Part shown: one piece after another, positions 1 to 11,771 of the stretch
How the letters are laid out: the number at the start of each line of letters is the position of its first letter
Position numbering within the stretch: the stretch's first letter is position 1
Assembly (NCBI GenBank): GCA_033239125.1
Contig: BSWB01000001.1
Span: forward strand, 116,492,916 to 116,556,915
Length of the DNA stretch: 64,000 nt
Origin: Fagopyrum homotropicum
Taxonomy: Eukaryota; Streptophyta; Magnoliopsida; Caryophyllales; Polygonaceae
Reading direction: 5' to 3'
Notes under the pieces: model-generated
The model's input: the letters and a program-made list of their open reading frames with translations, nothing else
The model's database searches: none
Told to the model about the DNA's origin: nothing
Program-made: the position numbers and the translations under genes

Positions 1-1589
1 TCTTTTCAAGATTCCTAACTCAAGAAAAAGTCTCAATCTAACTTATTGCAGTAGTGACCAACATGGTCCGCCTACCAACATCAAAACGACACTACACCGG
101 TCTATCCAATCCATACTCAAAATGACTTCCTCACGCACTAACGGCATGACAAAGAAGTCCACAAGCAATTCACAAGTCCCTAAATCAATGGGACAAACAC
201 GTATCTCACGGGTACCTCTGACCTTACTACCATCGGGTAACCATATAATAAAGGGTATCCTCTCTATCGTATCTAATACCAAACATTCAACACATAACAC
301 AAAGATCAATAAGTGCATAGCACTCGTATCACAAAATCTCTAACACATAAACCATTAATCTGAATGGTACCTACAGCAGCTGGTGATGTCGATTCTTCAA
401 CTCCATCACTCACAAGTGAATTTCTTAGGTATTCACGATATTATTCACACGTCTATTATCACGACTTCGTCTCGGTACAGGATCTCAGGAAGGAGATATC
501 AAGGAATAACCCGTTCGTTTCTCTATTGAACCTCGTCATTATTAGAAGCTTCACTCCTAATATTGGTATACTCTAATCTCTGCCACTTCTTTGGCTTATT
601 AGAGTGAACAACCCTTCCAATCAGGTTCACCTCAGCTCAAACCGTCGAGTCCAAGAATGACAGATCGACTTCAATGATGTCTCCTCATTTTCTTTCAGAG
701 AAAATTGTTTAAACAGTACCCCATCTTTTATGTTGACTAAACTTTAGTACCCCGCCTTTTAAACTATCAGAACAGTACACCTCACCTATTGAGCTCGACC
801 AAAGATTAGATCTGGATTATTATTCACACGTTAAGTTAACAAATATGTGTTCAATATCAGGGGAAAAATTGTCCACCTACTTTAAACATAAGGCTTACAT
901 TACTACAAATTTTCAACACCAATTTGTAAATCTTACAAATACTCTCTAGTAATTTGTCAATGATATCTCCTCAATTTCTCTTTCTTTCATTTTCTTACAA
1001 ATACTCTCTAGTAATTGTAAATCTTCAATCATACATCTAGTGTCGGTGTTCCTGGCTTCTCTTGAGTCTTAACAACCTTAGTCATCCTCTCTGGTGTAAC
1101 TAACACCGAAATCACCTTTTACAACACCTCAGCGGATCTGTTGATGCCGAAGGATATAGAACGCATCTTTCCTTTTTCGCCACTTCCGTTACACACTAGA
1201 CGTCTTCTCAAGCTCGTTGCTTCACCAAGGCACAACTTGAATCCACTACTTGAGTACTTTGTGATCTAATTAGGGTAATCATCTCGTTCCCCACTATAGT
1301 TCCCAAACTATTGTCAGTCTCGGGAATTACATTCTCAACGTCTTACTCAACTCTATCTTTTGTCTGTAGCGGATCAGCAATGGGAATTCGACCCCGACCT
1401 CTCGGTATTGGAGGTCTACTAACTCGTCCACGACCTAGGAATACCGGAGATAGAGGTGGTCTACTCTTTCTCGTCTTATAACAGATGTTTCTCTAATCTG
1501 AGTCATCTGCGGTATACACATATCTAATTGTATAAGGCTATATAATATCATATGCATATGTATATATATATATAATACTCAGATGCAAA

Positions 1590-1624
<35 letters not shown>

Positions 1625-1790
1625 CACTGTTGATATCCACAGAAGATGTGATGGTTTTCCGTACATTCTATCCCAAATTAACTTTATACACACTTCGAAA
1701 CCAAAATCCTTTTGCAAAGTCAGACCCCTTGCGGATTCTGTTTATTTATCTATTCGATTGCAAGTGCCATTATTGTTAACCTAAGGATCT
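1..1790 (-). pseudogene. Decayed Tekay-like Ty3/gypsy gag-protease remnant
   Basis: Minus-strand translation of 318-43 matches the retropepsin part of the better preserved chromovirus at 28790-28410 (shared LPDGS, LLVDFFVMPL and DWI segments), but the catalytic DTG is lost. The sequence at 364-420 aligns with that just upstream of the protease in the other copy. A gag-start-like stretch near 1380-1445 and a 5' UTR stretch at 1480-1780 also match 30180-30590. Much of gag is missing or scrambled. This is an old relative of the 21452-33042 element, in the same orientation, with no usable reading frame. Around 700-790 there is a short locally repeated stretch (cagtacccc / ttagtacccc) of unknown origin. 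Confidence 0.7.
1559..1626. repeat. TA/CA microsatellite
   Basis: Alternating (TA)n, (CA)n and (TA)n tracts in the 5' UTR of the decayed chromovirus. The related element has a (TA)n tract in the same place (30345-30421), so the microsatellite is ancestral to the family. Confidence 0.85.
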
Positions 1791-3750
1791 TATAGCAAGT
1801 TCACTGGATCTTACAACAAGTCACAAATAAATATAAAACCAAATTCATTAAATTGTAGAATCATATATCAAATACATACAGAACCACAGCCGAGTATCCA
1901 AAACATCATCCATACATATGTAAAATCTCCAAAAACCCATACACGTCCTAATGTATGGCAGCCATCGACTGATCACCCCGTTGGATCACTCTGTAGTCTT
2001 TCTATCCTGCAAAGCTTCTACAACACGGTAAGAAACCGTTAGCTAAAAATTCATGAATAAGAATAATGGTAATAGCACACATAATCACATAATCACATCA
2101 CAATATGTCATGCTCAAACATATCAACCTTTAATTATCTTCATTATGTTATAACATTACTAATTCATTCTTTGTGATACGAGGAGTAGAACTACCTCGCC
2201 TTTGTCCCCTTTAACCACACACGATAGGAATTGGTGTCAATCACCACCACCTGATGGACTGGTCGTAGAGAACCCCTTTAGCTCCCAATTTGAGCTTACA
2301 AAAGTTATCACCGCTCGGTTATAATATATGTGGGCCAACTAAACGTATATATGGTGATACTAGTCCGGATAGGTTATCAATGCAACATTCATATGCACAC
2401 ATACCACTATCATAATCACTCCAATCCATAAACGCCATCTAAGTAAGCCCAAAGGACTTACTTAGATGGCTGTATAAACAAGCCATACAACATTAATCAC
2501 TATCCATGGGTAGGATATTCCACCTCCTAGTTTTAAAGATCTCGTAAGATTATAACCATAACACAATCCACAATATCAGTATCCTCAAAGATCATAACTA
2601 TTAATCCATAAACTCAATATTTCATAATTCCTCAAACCTCTCAAGGTATCATCTAATCAACGTTCCTCAATCTCAATTCTAATCCTAATTTAATTAACTA
2701 ACCTTTAATTAATTAATTAACTTTCACCACAATAACGTATTGCCCGAAGACAATTTCTGAACCCACCTATCATCAAATTTCATCAAACAAACAACCCATA
2801 ATCACCAGAATAATATAACAAGCATAATAGAAATTCCAATCATTCATTTTGACAAGCATAAGTTCAATTTAGGCCAAATCGCAATACGGAAAATGAATAA
2901 ATTCATAACTTATTCGTTACCAACCTGATTGACGATCCGAAAGAAGATTCGAAATCACAACGATGTAGGTTACGCTCAACAAAACTATCAAATTCACTGG
3001 AATAGGAGCGGCGGAACCGGACCAGTAGCATATATGCTCAACTAGATCACAACTTGCTCGGAAACGCAAAAACTCAGTACAAAAATGAAGAGAATGAAGA
3101 GAGGAATCAAAAAACTCGAACGGATTTGAAATCGGATTAGAAACGGAGAGAAGATATAAGTTTGAAGGTTCACAGAAATAGGAGCTTTTACGAGGAAACG
3201 TGAAAGGAAATGAATTAATAACCAATTATCCGCTATTAATAGCGAAGACAATAATTATCCTTTAGCGAAGTCAACAATTATACTTTCATTGATCCAAAGT
3301 CGGGTCGAACACCCTTCTCCAAACTTCTCAAAATTGGAATAATAAATATGGAATGTTGTGTGGATAATTGTTCTGCAACTGCCTCGGAAAACGCGTATTC
3401 CTAAGTCGTCTTTCTTAGCCGCTAAAAAACGAAATAGCGACTCTTTTGGTTATTTTGTCTTCCCATGTTATTTCATATCTAGGACATGTCCGATGTCTTG
3501 TCATTGCTCTAAACTATTTTTTTATTAATTGAAGCTTCCAAATGCTCTAAATCCGGATGGTAAAAATAATTACCCATGAGAAAAAGTTAAAAACTCCACA
3601 TAAGTCCAAAATTACGCCAGGAACGTAATGGTGGAACTCATACTCATCACTTACGCACTCTTCGTGAGTATGTGTCAAATACTATCGATGATTAAGTTAA
3701 TCAACATTAATCATCATTAATTAGAATTTAAAAATTCTAGCTCTTACACT
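1790..3750 (-). mobile_element. LTR remnant of the decayed chromovirus
   Basis: Aligns by eye with the LTR at 21452-24981: shared ttcactggatcttacaa near 1800, the acaacacggta...accgttagct block near 2020-2045, and a ctcttaca end near 3748. The primer-binding site and the first LTR bases are deleted, because the leader runs directly into the LTR at about 1785-1795. Short open frames at 2917-3251 lie inside this LTR and show no protein family. Confidence 0.6.
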
Positions 3751-3754
3751 TCCT

Positions 3755-4127
3755 GCATTCACATGCTAAATAGACATTTCTTTAGAAATAATTTGTTGGT
3801 GAGAGACTTCGTCATGTAGAGGCTCTCCAACTTCAACCACAGTTTGGTTGAGGTATCTTGATCAGAAACCTCGCATAAGACATCATCTATGAGACACATC
3901 ATGATGGTCGAATGGGCTTTATCCTCCCGAGCGGCCATGTACGCAACATCGCCCTTTTTCCTTATCGGATTTTTTCTTTTACAACGGCCCGATAAGCCTT
4001 GTTGTTTCAGCAACACTCGCATCTTGATTTGCCACAAACTAAAACTAATCCTCTATGTGAACTTGTCGATCTTATTGTTGAAAGAAGACATATTTCTCTC
4101 AAATTACAAAAAACAAAAGAACTCAAA
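3755..4127 (-). pseudogene. Ty1/copia gag fragment
   Basis: Minus-strand frame at about 4037-3759 shows the copia gag N-terminal pattern: LWQIKMRVLLKQQGL-like start, then TKLWLKLESLYMTKSLTNKLFLKK, as in Tnt1-type gag (UBN2/retrotran_gag). Only about the first 90 residues remain; the rest of gag-pol is absent, so it is a 5'-end fragment. Its own PBS and LTR lie immediately upstream in the sense direction (4128-4434). Confidence 0.7.
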
Positions 4128-4139
4128 GCTTTGATACCA
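4128..4139 (-). promoter_or_regulatory. Copia primer-binding site (tRNA-Met type)
   Basis: Plus-strand gctttgatacca is the reverse complement of TGGTATCAAAGC, the plant initiator-Met primer site with one change. It sits 3 bases from the LTR end at 4143, between LTR and gag, as expected. Confidence 0.75.
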
Positions 4140-4142
4140 GTT

Positions 4143-4434
4143 TGTTGTGCGGAATTATGATAAAGAACAAAATTCAACAAACAATAAAGACAAACATATA
4201 GATTTATAGTGGTTCATCAATTACGTCATCTTTCCAAAGAGATTTTATTGAGGAGTTTTAGATTACAGATAAATAGAGGATAACTAGATTGTAACCAGAT
4301 TATTTATGAGGCAAAGAGAAAGCTACAATATATAGAGTAACGAAACGCTAGGTTATACTTGGTCGCCAAGTATAAGACGGAGTCAAAAGTAAAGGCCGAA
4401 ACAGATGACAAACTCAATTCAAGGCATATCAACA
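4143..4434 (-). mobile_element. 5' LTR of copia fragment (292 bp)
   Basis: In sense orientation the segment begins TGTTGATATGCC and ends CCGCACAACA, giving TG...CA ends and abutting the PBS. The 3' LTR partner is missing. The LTR appears to interrupt the MULE-like fragment at 4440-4686. Confidence 0.65.
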
Positions 4435-5520
4435 CCACCAATATACCATATGCTTAACATCTAGATATACCGGTTTGAGAGCATTAATCAGACCCAACTC
4501 CTTGTCCATCATTATCATTTGTGACCTCCTTTCCCCGTACAAAGTAACTAATAATTTGTACGGAGAACGAAGGAGATCACAAATGATAGTGTCAGCCCAA
4601 GTGTTTTTCTTTTTTTGTGTACAACATCTTTTTAAAAATTGATAATGATGGACAATAGATTGCTCATGAGCAAGACATGAGCGCATGAGGTCCTTGAATC
4701 TTTCTCAATCCTTATAAGTGGCATCCCTAGTAGTCATCTTAAAACTAGTAATTTTAGATATCAACTTAGTATTTTTTGTTGGTGAAAAAGAATATTCATA
4801 AATGCTTCATGGAGTTGGTTCCAAGTAGTAACAAAGTTATGAGATAAATATTAATACTAGTTAGTTGTGTTTCTAGATAAATAAATTTTAAAAGAAAGTA
4901 ATTGATAATATTAACAAGCACATTGTTGACTTTGATAGTGATCACAAAGTCTAAAAATCATTCCATATGCCGCACATGGCTTTTAGTTACAATACTTGTA
5001 TAAGAATTTGTGGCAAGCAAATTAAACAAGTCAATGTTCGAATCAAAGTTAGGGGCAATAATTTCAAGTGTAACAACTCCTCTAATGGGGTTGGTACGTT
5101 CAGATTGCATATATGCTCCCAAAGTGTAGTATTGGTTCTTTCATAAGCTCTCTTGACAAGTTAAACAACCCTAGCCATTTCAACATTATAAACAACATCT
5201 AGGGTTCTTCTTTATATTTCCTTTATATCTCTAATCCTTAGTTGTAATTGATCAAGTTATCGTTGTCTCTCAACTAAGGTGGTAGTAACGTTCTCGTTTC
5301 CAGTAGGGATGACTTTGTTACCTCCATCTCCATCACTTGACATTAATTCCTACAGAAATGGAAAATGGAGATTGGGGTATGATTGGATCGGTTTATTTTC
5401 TCTTTGTCTTTTGTGTATTAATCTTGAAAAATCAAGATAACAATCAAAAAATCAAACAAAAAAAAGGCATTACTACTAATAAGACGAACAATATATTTGT
5501 GTCATCGGCGACAACATCAA
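4435..5520 (-). other. Weak MULE/FAR1-like fragment and gag-like debris
   Basis: Minus-strand 4686-4435 encodes a peptide ending DKELGLINALKPVYLDVKHM, which resembles the part of MULE/FAR1-type transposases that normally reads TDRELALMNAI...FP.A.HLLCRWH. The match is short and the key Cys/His context is cut by the copia LTR. Minus-strand 5343-5100 gives a broken frame with several stops that looks gag-like (LVERQR...LDQLQLRIRDIKE). Neither piece is a functional gene; both assignments are tentative. Confidence 0.3.
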
Positions 5521-7480
5521 TGTAACAAAGGTTGAAAAGTAAGCCTCAAATCTCGTAGGTATTTATAAGAACCAATCAAAGTATATGGTCAAGATATAAC
5601 AAATGGAAACAAAGTAATAATTTGAATGGTTAATTATGAAGTTGTAACATAATCACTCGAAAACAAAAAACAGTGGATAGGGAATCGGTTGACAAAAAGG
5701 GTGGAATTGGTTGATCGAAACCAAACATATGTGAATCAAAGTATGAGAATAACAAAGATCATGTAAGGGCCAAATTTACACAAGTTGGCTAATGGAAAGG
5801 GTACGGGTCGGCTGATTGTTATATCAATCAAATAAAGGTTGAAATAAGGGAGAGAAAATAGGGTTTGGATTAGATGATTTAGTATCAATATAAACGGAAA
5901 CAACAAAAAATGTAATCCAATGATAATAAAAGCATTCTAGAATCGAAAGCACCATATCAATGCATTATCAATCTCAATTGACAATAAAATATCCCAATAT
6001 CATATATATCATGTTTTGAAGGAAACAACCCTACACAACTCTCGCGTCTTGCGATATATTAATATTATCAATCATGCACCTCTCGCATCTTACAATTAGC
6101 ACTTTGAAAAATAATATAAGAAATCACTTTATTTATGTTTTTCTAATTTTATATCTTATTCTTGGTTTTACGCTTTCTTTTTCTCCATTGTAATCTTTTT
6201 TTTTCCTATATTTGAGACATATAGTGGACTTGATATCTCGGAGGAATAGGAACTCTAGTTCCAAACCTGGTAACCAAACGTTTTGTTTATGTTTTTTTTG
6301 TCGGAACCGATCACTCTATATCAATTTTGTATGAGACATTTAGATGTTTTTAGCTTGACGATGTTTGATACATCTTTTCTTTCCGAACCTCCAAAACCTA
6401 ATTAGCTTTCACAATCTCAATCAAAGTTAACTTACATTATCTTGACCGTGTTTGATATTTCTTTTCTTGTAATGTTGTTATTGGGTGTGGGCTGTTTCGG
6501 ATGAGGTAACAATCACAAGCATCATGTTGATCCCTCATTTAGATAAGTGAACATTGTGATCCACAATTCTTTAAGAGCTGTCACATTTCCCACATGAGTT
6601 TAGAAAAAATTGCACATCAGTGATAAGGCATGTGTTAATTTTTAATATGTTGTGTTCTCTACATATTTATCTCATCCAAGTCTTTCTCACCTTAAACTCA
6701 TGTTTGCTTGTATCTTCTTTGATATGAACAATTTTTATTTCCTTATTTGTCATCTTTCTTTTTTGTCTCGTTAGTTTGTTTGGTGTGTTTATGTTCATGT
6801 AAACATACTTACCCTAACTATATTTCTTTCATATATCTATAAAATTTTAAGGTTTTGTATGAAGCACATCTAACGTGTTTTTATCCCCTAATTTTAGAAA
6901 TCATGTTCAAATTTAGTGGACATTAGTATATACACATCAAAATATTACTAGAGACACGCTAAAATGTGTGCGCATCTTATGACGCACGGAAAAAATTTAA
7001 TTTAATTGCATGCTCAGTGTGAGGGGTGCACAATAGTTTAAAGAAGAGCCTCATATACTCACTAGCATTTTATTAATATGTACGTTTTGTGAGACGCACT
7101 CGATTTAAAAAAAATCTCTTGTGTTGACATTAGAATGTTCATGACTGAAGGTATTGTTATAGATAATAGTTAGGATGTGCATCTCTAAATCTTAACTTAT
7201 TGGCAGTCTTATCAACACGTAAAATAGTATATCCCCATAGGATATATTTTAAGTCTTAAAGAAGATTTTACTCTTCGATAGTACAAGAAGTGTCTTGTTA
7301 CATTACACGGCTTGATGAACTTGATAGATCTAACTCTATTAATGGCAGTAAAACATAGACAAACATGCACCTTGATTTCTCCTAGCAACATTCGGAATTT
7401 AGGATAACTCTTGATAAGATGCTTGACTACCTCGCTAATCGCATAGCTTTCCCTCTCCCGATCAATTCCAAATTCAATGA
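5521..7480. other. AT-rich intergenic DNA, no gene seen
   Basis: Long AT-rich stretch with dense stops in all frames. I see no exon-like frame, no clear inverted-repeat termini and no LTR boundary. Confidence 0.6.
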
Positions 7481-7482
7481 AG

Positions 7483-7853
7483 TGTTGGGCTAAATTCATA
7501 TTTTCAAGTAATTGGGCTTTTAATAATGTTAATCAAAGTTAGATTTTTTTGGGTAGGCCCAAAGTCCAACTCATTTTGCTAGCATGGAAAGATCTGGATA
7601 AAGCTAGAAGAAATGAAGTCAATTATTAGTGGATTAATCTAGAACTTTTTAGAATTAGTTTAAGCAAATACCTTGTTTGGAGATTGTGCATGTCGGTAGT
7701 GGTTGGGCTGAATTCTCACCGACCTTGCACTTGTATATATATATAAGTGTGTTGTTGTAACCAAGCAATGTAATAAGAAGAGTGTGTGTTCGATAAAAAA
7801 CAAAGGCTTATACACAAAGTGAGGTTAGCGAGTGTGAGTGTGCAACTTCAACA
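7483..7853 (+). mobile_element. Possible solo copia-type LTR
   Basis: Starts TGTTGGGCTAAAT and ends CAACTTCAACA (TG...CA). It contains a strong TATA tract (tgtatatatatataag near 7733) followed by AATAAGAAG about 45 bp later, the promoter/poly(A) layout of short copia LTRs. No PBS follows and no clear target-site duplication is visible, so the ends are uncertain. Confidence 0.4.
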
Positions 7854-9139
7854 TCAGTCTGTAATTGACAAGCAAGTCGATCAATGGTTTGAAGATCATT
7901 ATGCAACACATAAGTGCTCCTAGCAGTTGAGTCCAACAATGTGATATGGGCTAGGTCTTTTATCCTTAACTTGGGAACGGAGGAAACGTTGAACCGGAAA
8001 CGAGAGAAGTTAAAGCATTAGTGGAAACTGAGGCCACAATTAGGGCAAATCTAATTGTTGTTAATCTATAGCGTGCACCTTGTGATTTGCATAGAAACAA
8101 GTTTGCACCTTTCAAGGCACATGTGGCTATTGTGCGAATTTGACGTGACTTTCTTAAGGGCTATATAATTTGACATGTCTCTAGTAATTTTTGGCATGTA
8201 TATATCATCTATCAATTTATGAAAGCATCTCCGATCCCAATTTATTAACCTATTCTAGAAGATAAAAAAAATGTCAAAGAGAGAACCAAGATAGTAAGTG
8301 GATAGAAATATATTCTTTAACATAGGCTTTTGGGTTCTTGATAGATTACATGGGTCCGTTCGATTGGATATAGGAGATAATTGTGGATGAAGTTGAAGAT
8401 GAAATTTCAGGATGAATGTTTTGTGAAAAGGGAATTATAAGGGGTGTTGAGTTTATTTATGGGTTGAATCACAAAAATAGATATTGCCTAAATTTTATAT
8501 CACAACATGTGACTGGCACGCGAGAAGAAACGCAAGATTAGAAGATTCATAAATTCCTTCAATTAATCTTCGCTGCTGTCCACACCAACTCCAACAATGA
8601 ACAAAGGGAAGAAGATGCCCCTGAACTTGTCAAGGTCAGGGGGGCTATGGTTCTTGTCATAGCTATACATTAATGCGACCATTCTAGTGAACTGAACTCG
8701 GATGCATAGCTTATTTCATCACAAATTAGCTGTTTTTATGGCTTCGTTCAATTAATCTTCACAGCTGAACTGCACTCAGTTTACTTAGCTATTTTTAACC
8801 CTCATTTTCATCACAAACAGCTCACAAAACTCATTTTTCACAGCTGAACTAAACTCACTTTAATTACCTTAATTTTATCACATGTTTTTATCACAAATCA
8901 ACTTCCAAAACTTAGTTTTCACAACTGAAAGATTAACATTCAGTTTATGAGCTTAGCACAACTTCTATCAAGTTCTATGACATATGTTCTCCACTCTTCA
9001 ATGAAAATTTTAAAAAGATGGAAAACAAGGCCTTCCTCTTATCATTGACATGTTCTTCACTCTCCATTGACTAAACCAAATCAAATTTCCCATCTGGGGA
9101 AGGCTGATTCAATGCATCAACACATGATCTTACTACCCA
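7854..9139. other. Intergenic DNA, no gene seen
   Basis: AT-rich. The phrase ttcacagctgaact occurs twice (near 8757 and 8838) in a 200-bp region beginning with tcgttcaattaatcttc, itself similar to sequence at about 8557, so small MITE-like repeats are possible. Nothing can be assigned firmly. Confidence 0.45.
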
Positions 9140-9144
9140 GTCAC

Positions 9145-10019
9145 CAATCTGTAGAATTATTATTATGCGTTCATATGATTTAATACCAAACGAAAGATCA
9201 ACACACGGAATTGATTACGCAGTTCGGGTGTTAAAACCCTACGTCTGCGGAACCTCGAGAGGGGAGGTCCGATCCCATTTTTCACTAGGCATTCAAGAAC
9301 GATTACAATATAGGTTTGATTACAAAGGTGCACGCAAGATCAACAAGCAAAACCCTAAACCTAGAAACAAGTCAGAACAAAGGGGATACGAAGAACCAGG
9401 TTCAGAAATAGCCCTTGTGTTGCTATGCAAAGCTTTCAGATCAAGCTTTGTAATCTTCAACAAGAAGATCTTCTTCAGGAGAGGAGCAGGTGAGGATGAG
9501 CGTCTCGAACCCTATCGAACCACCTCCATTCTCTTCTTCGATCGCACTCTCTCGCTTTCTCTCAAAGGAGCTCTCGTTCTCTCTCAGCGGCAAGGACTGC
9601 AACTCGCTTAGGGTTTAGGTGAAGGTGAGGGTAGCTTATATACCTCCTCGTCATGACCCAAACGCAGCGTTTCATTTAAGTGTTTCCGAACCGAGCCAAA
9701 AAACACGTCTCAAGATAGAGTCATCACACCGCAAACCCGGTCCACTAATATAACACAACCTGTTGCCCATCAGACACCATTTCATGCCACGAAGCTTCAA
9801 CACCATGCAAGAGATAAGTATACAACACATGCCACAGCTTCCTAATGAGTACAAGCCACCAAGGTCCAATGAACCGGCAACGAGTACTACATGAGTCAGC
9901 TATAACACGCGTCAATACCCTTATCCTAACTAATCTAGATCTAGGAAATATTACGAGTCAATACTATTGCGTGCACATATGTAATCTATCCTATACAAGC
10001 ATGAATCATAAAGTTTATA
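9145..10019 (-). repeat. 3' LTR of copia element
   Basis: Nearly identical by eye to the LTR at 14647-15487. It is 34 bp longer, explained by one extra stretch near 9918-9953 (present here, absent on the right). The open frame at 9165-9611 on the plus strand is antisense LTR sequence and not a gene. Confidence 0.9.
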
Positions 10020-10114
10020 ATTGCCTTCTTGATTCATGTTAACATATCGTCTCGATCACTAGTAGTGAACTAGGGAGGCACTCATGTCCGTCATCAGTTC
10101 ATTGCTAATTATCT

Positions 10115-11755
10115 TTAGGGAACATCCCATAAGTGAAGGGAATTCCTGCAAAAGATAAATTTGTCAGCAGGGACAATTTTAGTACCAAAATCAGCAGGGT
10201 TTACATCTCCCCTAATTTTCTTAACTTCAAAATGCTTCTTTTCTATCTCATCCCTAACAAAATGATATCTAACATCAATATGCTTAGACCTTTCATGATA
10301 TACAGGATCTTTACAGAGATATAAGGCACTTTGGCTATCAATATTCAAAACAGGGGTATAATTTTTATTTTGTATTTCAGTGATTAATCCCTTTAACCAG
10401 ATGGCCTCTTTCGATGCTTCAACAGCAGCTATGTACTCAGCTTCAGTAGATTATAATGCTACAATAGATTGTTGTTGTGATTTCCATGAAACACAGTTAT
10501 TAGTCCAAGTATAATAGTAAGCAGTGGTGGATTTTCTAGTGTCTTTATTACTAGCATAGTCCGAATCTACATACCCTATAACATCATGATTCACAGAATA
10601 TTCAGCAAAGCACATACTCAGTTTCTTAGTTCCAACTAAGTATCTTAAGCAATATTTCATAGCAGTCCAGTGTTCTAATCCAGGGTTAGACATGAACCTA
10701 CTAAGAACACTTATAGCAAAAGAAAGGTCAGGTCTAGTGCACAACATAGCATACATCATAGAGCCAACGGCCACATCATAAGGAATATTAGACATCTTTT
10801 TAAGCTCACTGGGGGAATCAGAGCAGTGTTTCTTGGTCAGATCTAAGTGCCCTCCTAAAGGCATAGGTGTAGGTTTGGAATTTACCATATTAAACCTATC
10901 CAGAACTTTCTGTATATAGTCAAATTGGGAAACCCACATTTTCTTTTTAATTCTATTTCTTATTATCTGTATACCAAGGATTTTCTATGCTGCACCTAGA
11001 TCTTTCATGTCAAAATGCATTTTAAGTTCTCTTTTCACATTATTAATGATGACTTTAGATTTACACATAATCAGAATGTCATCCACATATAAAAGAATAT
11101 AGAGAGCATTAGAGGTAGAAAGATTTTTAAAGTATAAACAGTAATCATATTTACTTCTCATAAAACCCAGATTCTTCATACAAATGTCAAACTTAATGTT
11201 CCATTGTCTAGGTGATTGTTTTAAACCATACATAGATTTCTTAAGTAAGCAAACATGTTCAGGTTTATTATTACTAACAAATCCTTTAGGTTGACTCATG
11301 TAAATGGTTTCATTCAAATCACCATGCAAGAAAGCAGTTTTAACATCCATTTGTTCAATGTCCCAGTCATACACAGTAGCCATAGCAAGCAGTAGTCTCA
11401 AAGTTTTATACTTAACTACAGGAGCAAAAATGTCTGTGTAATCTATACCCTCTCTTTGGGTAAAGCCTTTGGCAACCAGCCTGGCTTTGTACCTAGGGGG
11501 ATCACTAGGTTTTATACCTTCTTTTAGTTTATACAGCCACCTACATTGATCTAGTTTCACATTTTCTAGCCCAGGTACCAGGTTCCAAGTGTTATTAGAA
11601 TTCATGGATTCAATCTCATCATTCATAGCTTGGTTCCAGTGTTTAGCATTAGGACATTTTATGGCTTGTTCATATGTGTCAGGGGTGTAGAAATTATCTA
11701 TCACATCAGCTATCAAGAAGGCATAATCAACTATGTTCACTTCATCAGTTAACAT
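10115..11755 (-). pseudogene. Copia reverse transcriptase and RNase H
   Basis: Frame 11755-10985 begins near the conserved copia RT start: the EIESMNSNNTWNLVP region, then KARLVAKGFTQREGIDY, DVKTAFLHGDL and the active-site YVDD within LLYVDDILIM. After an in-frame stop at about 10985 the frame continues 10939-10451 with the end of RT and the RNase H start (GYVDSDYA). After a second in-frame stop, near the usual STEAEY motif, it continues 10348-10115 with NIDSQSALYL and HIDVRYHFVRD. Apart from these stops and the upstream frameshift, the domain content is complete. Confidence 0.9.
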
Positions 11756-11771
11756 GATATACTCAACATTA

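Noticed and set aside
7212..7499. 95-aa minus-strand frame as a host gene
   Set aside because: No recognised motif, AT-rich context, overlaps a possible LTR, no splice partners.
9165..9611. 148-aa plus-strand frame, repeated at 14667-15017
   Set aside because: Lies wholly in both copia LTRs, antisense to the element, with no family similarity. An open stretch of LTR.
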